Source: JACVRW01 sp963733885 | GTDB lineage: Bacteria > Actinomycetota > Thermoleophilia > Solirubrobacterales > Thermoleophilaceae | Direction: 5' to 3' | Assembly (NCBI GenBank): GCA_963733885.1 | Contig: CAVTES010000006.1 | Coordinates: 1-64,000 of the forward strand | Length of the DNA: 64,000 nt | Shown: piece after piece, positions 1 through 11,314 of the stretch | Layout of the letters: the number at the start of each line of letters is the position of its first letter | Numbering within the stretch: the first letter of the stretch is position 1 | Made by a program: the position numbers and the translations under genes | The notes under the pieces: model-generated | The model's database searches: none | What the model was told of the DNA's origin: nothing | The model's input: only the letters and a program-made list of their open reading frames with translations

Positions 1-3000
1 AGCGGACGCCCCAATCACGGGACCTGCGAGACCGAACACGACCGGCCCGTCGGGCGTCACGAGCTGGAAGCCGTCAGGATCCGTGTCCGGGTCGCTGGCG
101 GTGTCCGGGAACGAAAGCTGCCAATCGACGGCGGGAGTGGGCACGCCAGTGGCCCACGGCGTGCCCTGGTTCACCTCGAGGGTGATGCCTCGACCTTCGA
201 GGCTGAAGCCCGAAATGTTGACGACCCCGAGCTCGGCAGCCGTGCCGCTCAATGCGAAGAACCTCGGGCGGATGGCCGCGTCGAACGCTGCTTGCCCCGT
301 CGGCTGACCGCTGAGAAGCAGGACGCCGATGTCAACGCCGCCGGCGTAGAAGCCCGTCGTGTCGGGTCCGAGCTCGACCTCCTCGATCAGTCCGTTGGCC
401 GTCCCGCCGTTCGAACCGTCGACCCAGGCAAAGGCGGTTCCGAAGAACACATTGACGTTCGTCGCGGCGATCTGGAAGGAACGAACCGGGAGGTTGTAGA
501 TGACGGAGTAGTCCGCGCTGCGACCGAGGGCTCCGGTGTCAGACGACAGCGTCGGCAGGGCGTCCAACGCCGCTTGCAGCGTCGGGGGCGGCGTTCCACC
601 CAGGCCCGTGGCGACGTCGACGTTCATCGTGCCGCCGCGAGCGAACGTGAAGGTGCCGGACGCATAGAGGAAGTCCTCGACGGTCACCTGGGCGGGCACG
701 GAGACCGAGAGGAGCGCGCTCGGCGAGCTGAACGTCTTCGTGCCGACGCTCAGCGGGTTCGCGCTGTGGTTCAACCAGCTCCCGTCCTCCGCGGTGTCGT
801 ACAGAACCACGGTGAGCGAGTCGATCAGGATGTCGAGGCCTTCGAGGCCCGTGATCGTCGGCGAGTCGATGGTGCCGTCGAAGGCGTGCCAGGCACGCGT
901 GCCGGCGGTGAAGATGGCCAGGGCGAACGCGCCCAGCTGGCCCTGAAGCCCGACCGAGAAGCCCAGTGCCTCGACGCCGATGAAACCCGTATGACCGACC
1001 CCGCCGGGGCCGCTGACGGTCAGAACGTTGGCCGCGACCGGCGTCTCCGGCGTGCCGTTCGTCGGCGTGACGGTGTGAGTCTGCTGAACGAAGTCCAGCG
1101 AGTCGCCGCTGATCCTCACGAACCCGACGGCGCTGACGGTCAGGGTGCCGGCGCCGTCGTTGACCGAGCCGTTGAGACCGGCACCGCTGTCGAACTCGAA
1201 GGAGTCCGCTGCGGTCGCGGCGCCGACCAGGTTCTCGATCTCCGAGAACGACGCTCCGGTTCCAGTCGTCGGCTTGTAGCTGCCGGCGTCGACCCCCGTG
1301 ATGTGCCACGCTCCCGGCGCGTCGGCGACAGTCAGCGTGTCGACGTCTGCGCCGCCGCCGAACACGAGCTGGCCGGTGAACTGCGCATCGACCGAGACGA
1401 GGTTGATCGTGTCGTTGCCACCGCCGGCGTTGATGGTGAGCTTCGTCACCGTCGACGCGTTCGTGACGGTGTGCGTCTCGCCGCAGCTGCAGGTGACTTG
1501 GAAGCTGTTCGCGGTTCCGTCGTCCTCGACCGTGAAGGTGTCGGTGCCGGATGTGCCGCTGATGGTGATCTCCGAGCCGGAGATCGTGATCGGCTCGAGG
1601 CCCGCGTAGGTGATCACATCCGCGCCGCGAGTGACGGTTCCCGATTGCAGACCCGTGATGGTCGAAACGACGGTTGCCGATCCGCCCACCACGACCAGCG
1701 TGTCGAACCCGCCGTCGCCCCCCTCGACGGTGCCGAGGAGAGAGCCTGCTGCCTCGAAGACGAACGTGTCTTCGTTGCCGGCGGCGCCGACCAGGTGCTC
1801 GACGCCGGCGAAGGAGACGTTTCCGACGGTCCCCTCGCCCGGGCCCGTGACCGTCCAGATGACGCCGACGCCGGGTCCGTGAACCACGTCCACGCCGCCC
1901 GAACCGTCGAACATGACGGGGATCGGGATGGGGCCGCCGGCGTGGTCGATGGTGAGCGCATCGTCGTGATCGCCGTCCGACACGATCGCCAGGCCGGTGA
2001 TGCTCGCGATCGGACGGCTCTCGCTCACGCCGTTGACCGTCAGGACGAGGTTCGTGCCGCTGACGACGATCGATATGGCGTGAGGAACGCGGTCGGTGAG
2101 GCTCGAGACCCACAGTTCCGGCGCGGCCGCCACGGCGCTTGTTCCGGCGTCGACGGCGAGCGGTTCATATGCGGCGGAGGTGAGGGCCTCGCTCGCTGAG
2201 CCCGTGCCGCCCTCAAGCGTGAGGATCGGCACGGGGCCGGGCGGTGGACCGCGGGCTGCCCCGGGTTCAGAGGGATCAGGCGCGGCCTGGTCGACCGCCG
2301 TCGCTTCAAGTGTGGTGCCGGAGCTTGCGTCGGCAAGCGCCGTGACGCCGTCGAGTGGCGTCGCCCCGTCGCCGGGGCCGGCGCCCGTTGGCGAGGTCGT
2401 CGTGACGGCGCGGGTGGCGGGCAGGGCGCGCCTTTCGGGAGCGTCCGGTGAGAGGCCGGTCGCTTGGTCGACGTCGAGGTCGATCGCGTCGAGCCCGGTC
2501 AGCGAGATCGCGCCCGGGCCCCCGGAGGCGAGATCCTGCCGCGCGGCCTCATCCGTTCCCACCGGCGAGACTGTCACGCCGTCCAGCGCGAGCAATGAGT
2601 CATTGGCCGTGACCGCGTCGACGAGGGTGGCCGAAGCGACCTCGATCAAATCGGCCGACACGGGCGGGGGTGCGACTGGCGCGACGACCGTCGCCGGCAC
2701 GGTCGTCGAGGGGTACGAAGCCGACGCGCCGCTCGAGGAGTACGAGCTCGTGGGGGCAGCCACGGCGGTGGTGGGGGTAGCCGGCTGCATGGGCGCCGCG
2801 CTTGTCGGCGCCTCGCCGGCGTCTTCTGTCTGCGGGCTCACGGCCTCCTCGGAGGCCGATGGCTCGGGTGCGGCCGCTTCTGCGGGCTCGACGGCGGGCT
2901 CGGCGGTCACGGCCGGGGCGGACTCCGTTGCTGGTGCGGCCTCGATCGCCGCCGGCTCGACGGCAGCCGGCTCAGACTGGACCGGCGGGGCGGCTAGAGG

Positions 3001-4199
3001 CTCGACGGACGGGGCGGGCGCGGGCTCCACCGGGGCAGGCTCGACGGGGGCGGCCTCCGTCGCGGCGGGCGCGACGGCCGCGGGCTCGACCGGAGCGGGC
3101 TCCACCGGGGCGGGCTCGACCGGGGCGGGCGCGACCGGGGAAGCCTCGACCGAGGCGGCGCGACCGAGGCGGGCGCGACCGAAGCCGGCGCGACCGCAGC
3201 GGGCGCGACCGGGGCGGCGGGCGCGGAGGGCTCGGCGGCAAGCGCGGTCTCCAGGACCTGGTTGATCTTGGCACTGGAGAGCGGGGAGACGCCGGCGGCC
3301 TGGGCGCGGCCGGCCGGGGAGGGGGCGGCGACTCTCCCATTGGCGCGGCTGGCCTTGCTCAGGCCGGCGGCGCGGCCGTCCTTCGCCGATCGCTTCCTGC
3401 TACCTGGCCCACCCTTGCCCGCGGGCGCCTTTCCGGCCGGCGCCTTCGCCTTCTGCTTCGCAGCGGGCGCCTTCCGCTTGGACTTGGCGGCGGGGCCCGC
3501 AAGGGGTGCGTACGGGCTCGGGGGACCGGACAGCGACCCGAGCGGCGACTCGCCGGTCGGATCCGGCGCCTGCTGGGCGTGGCCGAGTGCGAGGGGATCG
3601 GAGGTCGGGGGCGGCAGTACCCCGACGGCGTTTTCGACGATCGGCAGGCCGGCGAACGGATCCTTCTGCGGCTCCGCCGGCCGCGGAAGCGCCTCCGTTG
3701 CGTAGCGGTTCTCGACGACCTCGAGAGGAACCTCGCGTGTCTCGGCCGCCGCGCGACGGTCGGGAACCGGTACCCCGGCTACGTCTGGGGCCCCTGCGCC
3801 CGTTCGGGCCGGGGCGAGATCCGCGCCGCTACCCGTGGCGGGTTCGGAGGCCGCATCGCCGGCCGGGGTACGCGAGCCGCTGTGGGGAGTACCGACGGAG
3901 GCATGCCCAGGAGCGTTTGCGCCGGCTGAGTCTGCAGGCGGCGCTTTGGCGTCCGCGCGGTCCCCACCCCTCGCCCCTGGCTTGGCAATGGTCGGGAAGG
4001 CGAAGCGGGGGGTTTCGAGCGCGGTCAGCGGATCGCTGCGACTTGGTTCGATCGTCGCGGCGACGGGGAGGGCGTAGCTGCTCGCGAGGCCGACAAGCGC
4101 CGCGACCACGAAACTCCAAGCCGTGCGCTTCCGTCGAAGGCGCAGCAGGCTGGGCCCGTAACCGTAGCCGCGCCGCACAGCGGCCGCGTGGGCGCTCAC
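1..4199 (-). CDS. Giant repetitive secreted/surface protein, partial, one frame break
   Basis: The gene starts at a GTG at 4199 with GGGAG upstream and runs off the left edge. The N-terminus is basic, followed by one hydrophobic segment (about residues 28-48), consistent with an uncleaved or late-cleaved signal. Then comes a Pro/Ala/Lys-rich linker with (PVEPA)/(APVAP)-type repeats. The remaining 1000 or so residues are Gly/Asp/Thr/Val-rich with NVSFAGVEHLVGAAGN-like units and a GGGNDTINL stretch resembling RTX/beta-helix calcium repeats. The reading frame changes once at about 3157, where one G is missing from a repeated GAGGCGGGCGCGACC unit; from there to base 1 the frame has no stop. I read it as a large extracellular protein, probably beta-solenoid. 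No enzymatic domain is visible. Confidence 0.7.
3001..3230 (-). repeat. Pro-Val-Glu-Pro-Ala / Ala-Pro-Val-Ala-Pro coding repeats
   Basis: Degenerate 15-base units encode PVEPA and APVAP-type pentapeptides in the linker of the giant surface protein. The frame break of that gene lies inside this array, where one unit is 14 instead of 15 bases long. Confidence 0.7.
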
Positions 4200-4490
4200 G
4201 ACTGCACTCCCAGTCCGAGGACGAGACCGGTGGGGCAGGGATATGTGTTTGAGCGCACTAGGTGACGCGCCCGCGCACCGAGGCTAGGTGGATCCTCGAG
4301 GGGGTGAGGATCGTTCGCGAGTCCAGCGGCTAGCCATAACACACCCGCGTGTGCCCGCACAACCCTCCAATTGGGTTATACAGAGCCTTTTGAAGGGAAC
4401 TTGGGCAGCTCTTAGCGCGGTGCCCGCGGTACCTCAACCTAAGCTCGAGCATCAGGGTACCGCCGCGGGTCCGGGATATCCCTAGACCAC
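4200..4490. other. Intergenic, upstream of giant surface protein gene
   Basis: About 290 bases without a convincing gene. It should hold the promoter of the minus-strand surface-protein gene starting at 4199; I see no clear consensus boxes or repeats. Confidence 0.4.
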
Positions 4491-4515
4491 GGAACCCCGC
4501 GTTAGCAGGGGTTCC
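4491..4515 (-). terminator. Perfect 8-bp hairpin after tRNA-His-like gene
   Basis: GGAACCCC and GGGGTTCC form a perfect 8-bp stem around a 9-base loop, six bases beyond the 3' end of the minus-strand tRNA-like gene. There is no long T-run, so termination strength is uncertain. Confidence 0.5.
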
Positions 4516-4520
4516 TTGAG

Positions 4521-4594
4521 GGTGAGCGACGGGACGCGGACCCGCGACTGCCTGGACCACAACCAGGACCTCTACCTACTGAGCTACGCCAACC
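4521..4594 (-). tRNA. tRNA-His (GTG), divergent or degenerate
   Basis: The minus strand folds as a cloverleaf. The anticodon stem is CCTGG/CCAGG with loop TTGTGGT, giving anticodon GTG (His). A G at -1 can pair with C73, a tRNA-His hallmark. The T stem is GCGGG/CCCGT. Odd points are a T-C mismatch and a G-T pair in the acceptor stem, a G-G mismatch closing the D stem, and a T loop TCCGCGT lacking the usual T55 and A58. It may be a decayed copy or carry consensus errors. Confidence 0.55.
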
Positions 4595-4639
4595 GCAACT
4601 TCCGGAATGTAACAGTGGACCGCGCGGCCAGAACGGGCG

Positions 4640-7600
4640 TCAGCGACGCAGCGTGATGCCGCGCGTGGCCGTCCGGCGGGCCTGCGCCGAGCCTGCGACC
4701 GCCTCGAGTAGCGCGTCCACTCGACGCGCCTTCCCTATCGCCTTCCTCGCACCCGGGCGCACCTTCAGAGTCAGGCGGACGGGCGTGCCGGCGGGCGCAG
4801 TCGCCCGGCCGGCTGCAACCTGTATCCGTGCAGAGCCACGCGGCCTCAGGCCGATGCGGCGGGCGCTCGACGCGGAAACGGTCAGCCTGCCGCTAAGCGG
4901 GCAGTGCTCGAAGCACGCCGCCCACAGCTGCAGACCGCTCGAGGCAATGCGTTTGAGACCGGCTGACCGCCGTAGCGAGATCGTCCGGTTGAGCGAAAGC
5001 GTCCTGCCTCCCGCGGCGAGCGTGACGCGCAGCGTCGCCACCGTCGTCGCCCGTCGGCGCAGGGCAGCGCGGGCGCGCAAGCTGAGGCGCACGGCCATCG
5101 AAACGGTGCCCGCCGCGCTGAGGCGCTTGCTCCCATTGCCGAGCACGGTCGACTTGGCCCCGAGACCGAGTCCGCGCGAGGTCTTCGCCGACACGATAAG
5201 TCGTGCGCTCAACTGACAGGCAGACGCGCAGGCAGCGATCACCGTGACCCGCCCGGCGAGCGCGTCGGCGAGGCGCTCCTCTGCGGGAGCCAGCACGAAG
5301 GACGGCGCCTGAGCAACTGGAGTAGGCGGCGGAGGCGGAGGCGGCGGAGGTGCTGGCGGGGGTGGAGGTGCCGGGGGCGGTGGCTCGGGCGTATCGACGA
5401 AGAACGGGACGGGCGCGCTCACGCCCGCGTTGCCTGAGCTGTCCGATTGCTCGGCGCGCACAATGTACGCGCCATCGGCCAAGGAAGCGGCGGTCGAGGA
5501 CCAGGTGCCCGCGGCGGCGGCGACGTTGATTTTCTGGACGAGCCCGCCGGTGGCGCGGTGGATCCGGACGGTGACGGTCGGCAGGTCGCCAGGGGCCGTG
5601 CCGGCGCCGCCCGTGATCCAGGGCGTGTTGGTGGAGACCGTGGATCCGTTCGCGGGTGTGTCAATTGAAACCACAGGGTTTTCGACGTCGCCCTCGGGCC
5701 CGGGCCCGCAGGTCGCCCTGCTGGTGCTCGTCCCCCACTCCTCCAGTCTCCCGGTGTCCCCCTCGAAGAGATCGCGAACCCGCAGCGTCCATGTCCCGTT
5801 CTTCTCCTTGCCGTCGAACCGCGAGAGCTCGTCATTCTGGGGCGTGAACCTGCCCGTGTACGGGGCCTTGCCGGAGGAGATGTTCAACGGCTTTCTTCGT
5901 CGTCAACCGCTTCGTCGTCGAAGACCGTGCCCACGAAATTGTTGCCGTCATTGTCCGGACCGCCGGGATGATCGGCGAGCGTGACCGTCGTCCCGTCGGG
6001 GCCGGTGAGCTGGATGGTGAGGTCGCCGACCCAGCCGTGCGTGATGCGAGAGATGCTCACGTCGACGTCCTTGATCAGGCCCGCGCTCGCGACGTTAAGT
6101 GAGGACGTCACGCCCGTGCTGCTGTCATCCGGGATCGGGAGTGGGACGTCGACCGAGGATCGCAGCACGGCCGAGCCCGGGGACCCAGTGGGGAGCACGA
6201 CCGGGACCTCTTGCGTTCCCTGGTCGGTGGCGAGCGACAGCGTGGCGGTCACGTCCGCGCCACAGGTGGCATCCGACCGACAGCTCGCCGATGAACGGCG
6301 TGCTGTTGGTGGAGCTGCCGTTCGGCGCGGTGCTCGGGATAGCCGCTCGTCGCCTGCGTGAAGGACAGCGGCCAAGCGCTGCTCATAGTGCCTTGGATCC
6401 CGGTGGCGGTCCTGCTGCCGCCGTTTCGGATCCCCTGGTGGAGGCTGAACGACTCGCCCGGGCTCGAGCGTCTTAGCGCCGTCCTCGCCCGGACCCGCAT
6501 TGCTCACGTTGGGCGCCTGCCCGGAGAGCACCGGCGTGGAAAACAGCGGCTCTGCGTTCGAGACCACCAGCGCGTAGTCCTGGTCGGTGTCGTCGCCGAC
6601 GCCGGGCACGCCGTCTCCGGCAATCGAGGTGCCCGTTCACCGTCACCCCGATGCGGGTGGCGCTGCCCGCCGGCAGGTAGACGCTTTCGACGTTGTTGCG
6701 AGGGTCGGCCGTACCGCCCGTGCGCGAGGTGGCGCCGGTCGAAGACGTTCCCCTTGTAGGTGCGGCCGCCGGCGTCTACGACCAGATCGAGGTTGTTTAC
6801 AACGGGGTTCCCCGAGGTGGGTCCGGGCGCGTCCGTCCAGGCGAGCGTCACCTTGATCGGCTTGTTCGGATCCGGCACCGTGTACGCGCGCACAAGGCTC
6901 TCGCCGGAGTCGTCCAGGACGTCGCCGGGGCGCTGGTCGCGGTACTCGCGTGCGGTGGAGTCGAACGTGTTGCCGAGGTTGACCCGCCCCCAGCCTTGGT
7001 CGGTGTTGGGGCCGGCGGCAATGGTGTCGCCTTTGCCGTTGTCGCCCTCCGGCGAGGTCGGTTGCGGTGTTCACGAGAAGCGCCTTCGTCAGTGCGGGCG
7101 AGGGGTCGGCGGACTGGGTGCGCCGGTACCAGTGGCGCACAAGCGCCGCCGCCCCGGAGACCTGGGGCGCCGCCTGGGAGCTGCCCGAGTGGACCGTGTA
7201 CCAGGTCGTCCCGGGCAAGTCGTTGCAGACGCCGTCGCCCGCATAGCCGGCGTGTTGCGGCCGGGCCCCGGTGATGTGCGTCCCCGGGGCGACGAGATCC
7301 GGCTTCAGCCGTCCGTCGTCGGTGGGACCGCGGCTCGAGAAGTTGATGATGTCGCGCGCGCTGTTCGCCTGAGTGTCCGTCACGCCGCAGCCGTCGGTCC
7401 CGCTCAGACGCACGCTCTCGGACGCGCCGACCGTGATCACGTTCTTGGCCGAGCCCTCGGCCGAGATCGTTCCGTAGCCCTCGTCCGGGAAGCCCGGGTT
7501 GTCATCGCCGTCGTTGCCGGCGGCGAACACCTCGACCATCTGCTGGTTGCCCGGCCGTCACCGGGACGCGCGTCGCGGACGAGCTCGTCATAGGCAGCCG

Positions 7601-8933
7601 AGCGAGCCGAGTAGTCCCCCCACGCCGTGGCTTTGCCGACGCCCCAAGAGTTGTTGGAGATGCGCGCGCCGTTCCCGTAGGCATCGGCTGTGCCGTCAGC
7701 CGGCGTCCAGCTGCTCGAGAAGTCGGCCGTCGCAGCCGAAGATCTTCGAGGCGCCGACCTGCGCGAACGGCGCGACGCCGAGACCGTGGTTGTAGTTCGA
7801 GGAGTCCTCCCACACAGGGGCGCCCGAGGCGGTGTTGTAGCCCGCGGCGATCGAGGCCACGTTCGTGCCGTGGCCGCTGCAGTCGCGGGCGTTCTGTCGC
7901 CATCGATGTAGTCGGCCACGTAGGCGACGCGATCGGAGTTGTCGTTCGAGCCGAGCCTGTAGAAGTCTTCGTGGGCGGGAGGGTCAGCGCCGTTGTCAAA
8001 GCCCACGTCGGTTACGTCAATGGCGAAGTCGAAGGTCGACTGGTCGGGGATTCGAGCGGGATCGACGACCCAGTCCAGGTAGCTGGGGTCGGTCGGCCCA
8101 AAGACGCCGTTCAGATTGCCGGCCACGATCTGAGCCGCGCGCTCGTCGAGGAGCTCCGGGTCCGCAGAGGCCTCGATCGCCACCACGCCGGGGTCCTTCG
8201 CCAGTTCTTCCGTCTGACTCGAGGACAGCGCCCGGTAGTCGGTCCGGACCGCCCCTACCGTGATCGGCGCCCCGCCCTTCATGGGACCGGCCCGGGCCGT
8301 CTTGTCGCGCGCCTCTTCGCCCGCCGTGCCGGTCACCGTTGTCACGGCGAACACGCCCGAGCCGCTCGAGCGGTCCTCGAGCTTGTCGGCGGCGGTGAGA
8401 ACGCTCACAGCACGGACTGCGGGATAGCCGCCCTGCAGCGCCGCCACGCGGTCGACCGCGCGCCCACGCGCGTGCACGACGTAGGCGTTCTCGGCCTGGT
8501 AGGTCACGATCTGGGCTCCGGTATCGCGTAGGCGCTCGAGCCACGCCTCCTTGGGCGGTCCCACGAACTGGACCAGCGCCAGAGTCTCGTCGCGGTCGGG
8601 CCCATCCTTGGCCGCGAGCGAGGAGCGGTCAATGCTGGGATCGATCTCACCGGCGGCGGTCTCGACCCTGCGCATGTCGTCGCGGCGCTCGGCGCCGGCG
8701 CCCCGCAGCCGCGCGTCATCGCCGCCCTGTGCCTCCACCAGGGAGAAGGACTCGTAACTGGCGAGCACGCGGGCGTCGGTGCGGGCGAGCGCGGCCGTGC
8801 CCTCCGCGTCAGTGGGCACCAGCAGGAGGTGCCGGCTGTTGTCAGGCTGCTGCGACTGGGCCGTCGCCAGGACAGCGAACGTCATACCGGCCAAGAGGCC
8901 GGCAGCAACGACCAGAGAGATGATGCGCGACAC
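4640..8933 (-). CDS. Secreted subtilisin-like serine protease (S8) with P-domain, multiple frame breaks
   Basis: One reconstructed gene of about 1430 codons. A GTG start at 8933 opens a signal peptide (hydrophobic core at about residues 5-25). The catalytic Asp lies in FAIDVTDVGFDNG, the His in CSGHGTNVAS near 7880, and the Ser in HSGSSQAAPQVSG near 7170. Then follow a fibronectin-like segment, a proprotein-convertase P-domain (ISRITHGWVGDLTIQLTGP near 6030), a Pro-rich linker, and a C-terminal region of two Cys-containing repeats (ACASACQLSARL and AACFEHCPLSGRL). The frame changes near 7900, 7735, 7565, 7055, 6715, 6625, in 6250-6500, and 5890. All motifs of an active protease survive, which points to sequence errors, though recent pseudogenisation is possible. 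Confidence 0.7.
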
Positions 8934-9116
8934 GACTATGCGAGGCCTTTCACGCAGGGGGGCGCCGGGTGAAGCCTAGAAGGAATTCCGCTCTAGAACC
9001 GTGGGCTGCGGCACACGAATAGAACATCTGTCCATACCGTCGGCAAACCAGCGCGGACCTTGAATCCCACCGGGGCCGCGGAAGTTGCGGTGGCGCTTCC
9101 GCGAGCTCGCGGGGCG

Positions 9117-9395
9117 CTAGCGGACGGGGACCGTCTCCGTCGTCACGGTCTCCTCGGCCACGGCCTCGACGATCTCTTCGGGCTCGCTCTCCCCGCGGCC
9201 GCAGACCACCGTGAACGCGCCCGTCTCGAGCGCCGGATTGCTCCGGATCGGCAGGCCCCTGATCGAGTCCCAGCCGAGGCGCTCCACCTCGAAGGGATTC
9301 ATCTCGATCGCCACGGCGGGCCATTCGCAGCCGCTGTTGTGGGCGTCTATCGCCTTGGAGATCGCCTCGAGGTTCTTGGCTTCGGAGCTGCTCAT
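9117..9395 (-). CDS. Small conserved-looking protein, unknown function
   Basis: 92 residues, ATG at 9395 overlapping the stop of the upstream UDP-glucuronate decarboxylase gene as ATGA, so the two are probably translationally coupled. The protein has a helical N-terminus, a central EMNPFEVERLGWDSIRG segment and an acidic, Thr/Val-rich tail. There is no signal peptide or membrane segment. I do not recognise the family; the coupling suggests a role with nucleotide-sugar metabolism, which is inference only. Confidence 0.7.
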   Translation of the reverse strand: MSSSEAKNLEAISKAIDAHNSGCEWPAVAIEMNPFEVERLGWDSIRGLPIRSNPALETGAFTVVCGRGESEPEEIVEAVAEETVTTETVPVR

Positions 9396-10342
9396 CGCTG
9401 GGCGGGTGTGCCGAGGATCCGCGTGTAGTGCTCGATGGTACGCCTCAGGCCCTCGCGGACGTCGATCTCCGGCTCCCACCCGAGTAGCTGCCTCGCCCGT
9501 GTGATGTCCGGCTGGCGCACCTGCGGATCGTCGACGGGCAGAGCCTCGAATACGATCTCCGATCGCGATTCGGTCAGCTCGATGATCATCTTCGCGAGGT
9601 CGAGCAGGCTCATCTCGTCCGGGTTGCCCAGGTTGACCGGTTCGTGCACCTCGGACTCGGCCAGCAGCACCAGCCCCCGGATCAGGTCGTCGACGTAACA
9701 AAAGCTCCTGGTCTGTGAGCCGTCGCCGAACACCGTCAGCGGCTTGTCGGTCAGCGCCTGGCGCAAAAAGGTGGGGATCGCACGCCCGTCGTGAGGCCTC
9801 ATTTTGGGCCCCGAGGTATTGAAAATACGAGCGATGCACGTGTCCACGCCCTGCTGGCGCAAATAGGCCATCGTCAACGCCTCGGCATAGCGCTTGGCCT
9901 CGTCGTACACCCCGCGCGGCCCGATCGGGTTCACGTTGCCCCAGTAGGTCTCCGGCTGCGGATGCACCAACGGGTCGCCGTACACCTCGCTGGTCGAAGC
10001 CAGCAGGAAGCGGGCCCGCTTCTTCTTAGCCAGCCCCAGCGTGTTGTGCGTTCCGTACGCCCCCACCTTGAGCGTGTGCAGCGGCAGCCGGGCGTAGTCG
10101 ATCGGCGACGCCGGCGACGCCATGTGGAACACGAAATCCACCGGCTCGTCGATCTCGTAGTACTCCGTGATGTCGAGCATCTCGAAACGGAACTGCGGCC
10201 CGTCCTTGATGTGCCGCACGTTGTCGAGCGAGCCGGTGTCGAGGTTGTCGACGCAGATCACACGCTGGCCGCGCGCCAGCAGGTAGTCGCACAGATGCGA
10301 TCCGAGGAAGCCGGCGCCGCCTGTGACCAGGGAGGTGGGCAT
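9392..10342 (-). CDS. UDP-glucuronate decarboxylase (UDP-xylose synthase)
   Basis: 316 residues, an extended short-chain dehydrogenase. It converts UDP-glucuronate to UDP-xylose with bound NAD+, supplying xylose for surface polysaccharide. Seen: nucleotide-binding GGAGFLGSH (residues 8-16), STSEVYG (116-122) and the catalytic YxxxK (Tyr146, Lys150). The conserved region SGPKMRPHDGRA and the YVDDL segment fit this subfamily better than UDP-glucose 4-epimerase. It is complete and unbroken. It lies just downstream of the gas vesicle operon on the same strand, 37 bases after gvpK, so read-through is possible. Confidence 0.93.
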   Translation of the reverse strand: MPTSLVTGGAGFLGSHLCDYLLARGQRVICVDNLDTGSLDNVRHIKDGPQFRFEMLDITEYYEIDEPVDFVFHMASPASPIDYARLPLHTLKVGAYGTHNTLGLAKKKRARFLLASTSEVYGDPLVHPQPETYWGNVNPIGPRGVYDEAKRYAEALTMAYLRQQGVDTCIARIFNTSGPKMRPHDGRAIPTFLRQALTDKPLTVFGDGSQTRSFCYVDDLIRGLVLLAESEVHEPVNLGNPDEMSLLDLAKMIIELTESRSEIVFEALPVDDPQVRQPDITRARQLLGWEPEIDVREGLRRTIEHYTRILGTPAQR

Positions 10343-10379
10343 GGGCGCGGAGGCTATCGCGGCGCCCCGCGGCAGCGCC

Positions 10380-10721
10380 TCAGAGCAGGCGGCCGAGGGG
10401 CCCGAGGTCCAGGTTCAGGTCCTCCTCGGTGAGCCCGAACTCCTCGCGGAGCTCCTCCATGCGCCGGTCCAGCTCCATGAAGGTCTGCCCAAGCCGCTCG
10501 ACCTGCTCCTCGGACAGCGAGCCGCCGTCGATCCGCCGGAGCGCCTGGCGCTCCATCAGCTGCCGCAGAAGCTCCACGATCGTGAGCACGAGCTGGGCGA
10601 GCCCCTTCTCCACCGACTCCGGGTCGGCGTTCACGCGGCGGCTGAGCGCGTTGTGCAGCCGCGGATGCTCGCTCGGGAAGAGGTCGAGGTCGGGCGGGGA
10701 GTGCAGGACCTTGTCGCTCAT
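10380..10721 (-). CDS. gvpK: Gas vesicle protein GvpK
   Basis: 113 residues. GvpK is an accessory protein required for gas vesicle assembly. The central VNADPESVEKGLAQLVLTIV and MERQALRRIDGGSLSEEQ stretches are characteristic of the family. It is the last gene of the minus-strand gvp operon and its start overlaps the stop of the preceding GvpF/L gene by four bases. Confidence 0.93.
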   Translation of the reverse strand: MSDKVLHSPPDLDLFPSEHPRLHNALSRRVNADPESVEKGLAQLVLTIVELLRQLMERQALRRIDGGSLSEEQVERLGQTFMELDRRMEELREEFGLTEEDLNLDLGPLGRLL

Positions 10722-11314
10722 GGCTGGGCGAAGGAGTAGGGCGGCCAGGGGCCGGTGCAGAGAATGTGGAGGTCCTCGTGCGTGGCCTGGAGCCGCCGCA
10801 CGAGGCCGACGAAGCTCTCCACCGCCTCGCGGTCCACGAGGTAGGCCGCGCGGAGCAGCTCAGGCCCGGGCTGCACGACGCTCTCGCGCGCGAGAAACGC
10901 GAGTGGCTCATGCAGGAGGCCGGCCGCCTCGGTCCGATGCGCCTTCGCGCGTATGTAATCGGTCCCGCTCAGGCCGCGCGCCGTCCCTTCGCTCGAGGGA
11001 TCGGGTTCCGCGCGGACGGCGAGCTCCACGGCGCCGCGCACCCGGTCGAGGCTCATCTTGAGCTGCTCGCGTTGCTCGTCGAGCGCCCGGACGGCCGCCT
11101 CGTCGTCCTCCACGAGGGTGCCGAATCGCATCGGTAGCAGGTCGCGCTCCCCCATGAGGGACTCCACGACCTCCTCGTGGCGCCACAGGACCTCGGCGGT
11201 CAGCTCGCGCCGCTCGGCCGGAGCGCACAGCGCGGTGAGGCCGTCGGACCGCACCGCCCGCAGGGGCGGGTCTGGGGGCGCCGTGTCGTCGGTGATCGCG
11301 TATAGCTCGATCAC
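10718..11314 (-). CDS. GvpF/GvpL-family gas vesicle protein (third copy)
   Basis: 198 residues. GvpF/L proteins bind GvpA and help nucleate gas vesicle growth. Family signatures seen are LLPMRFGTLVEDDEAA near the middle and the C-terminal TGPWPPYSFAQP. It is the shortest of the three F/L-type genes here. Overlaps of four bases with both neighbours indicate coupled translation. Confidence 0.9.
   Translation of the reverse strand: MIELYAITDDTAPPDPPLRAVRSDGLTALCAPAERRELTAEVLWRHEEVVESLMGERDLLPMRFGTLVEDDEAAVRALDEQREQLKMSLDRVRGAVELAVRAEPDPSSEGTARGLSGTDYIRAKAHRTEAAGLLHEPLAFLARESVVQPGPELLRAAYLVDREAVESFVGLVRRLQATHEDLHILCTGPWPPYSFAQP

Noticed and set aside
292..2199. Long open frame on the plus strand opposite the giant surface protein
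   Set aside because: Arg/Asp-rich antisense composition; the minus strand gives Thr/Val/Gly beta-repeat protein with coherent motifs and no stops.
9117..9839. A 240-residue protein on the minus strand
   Set aside because: Its first two thirds are an out-of-frame reading of the UDP-glucuronate decarboxylase gene; only the last 92 residues from ATG 9395 are a credible gene.
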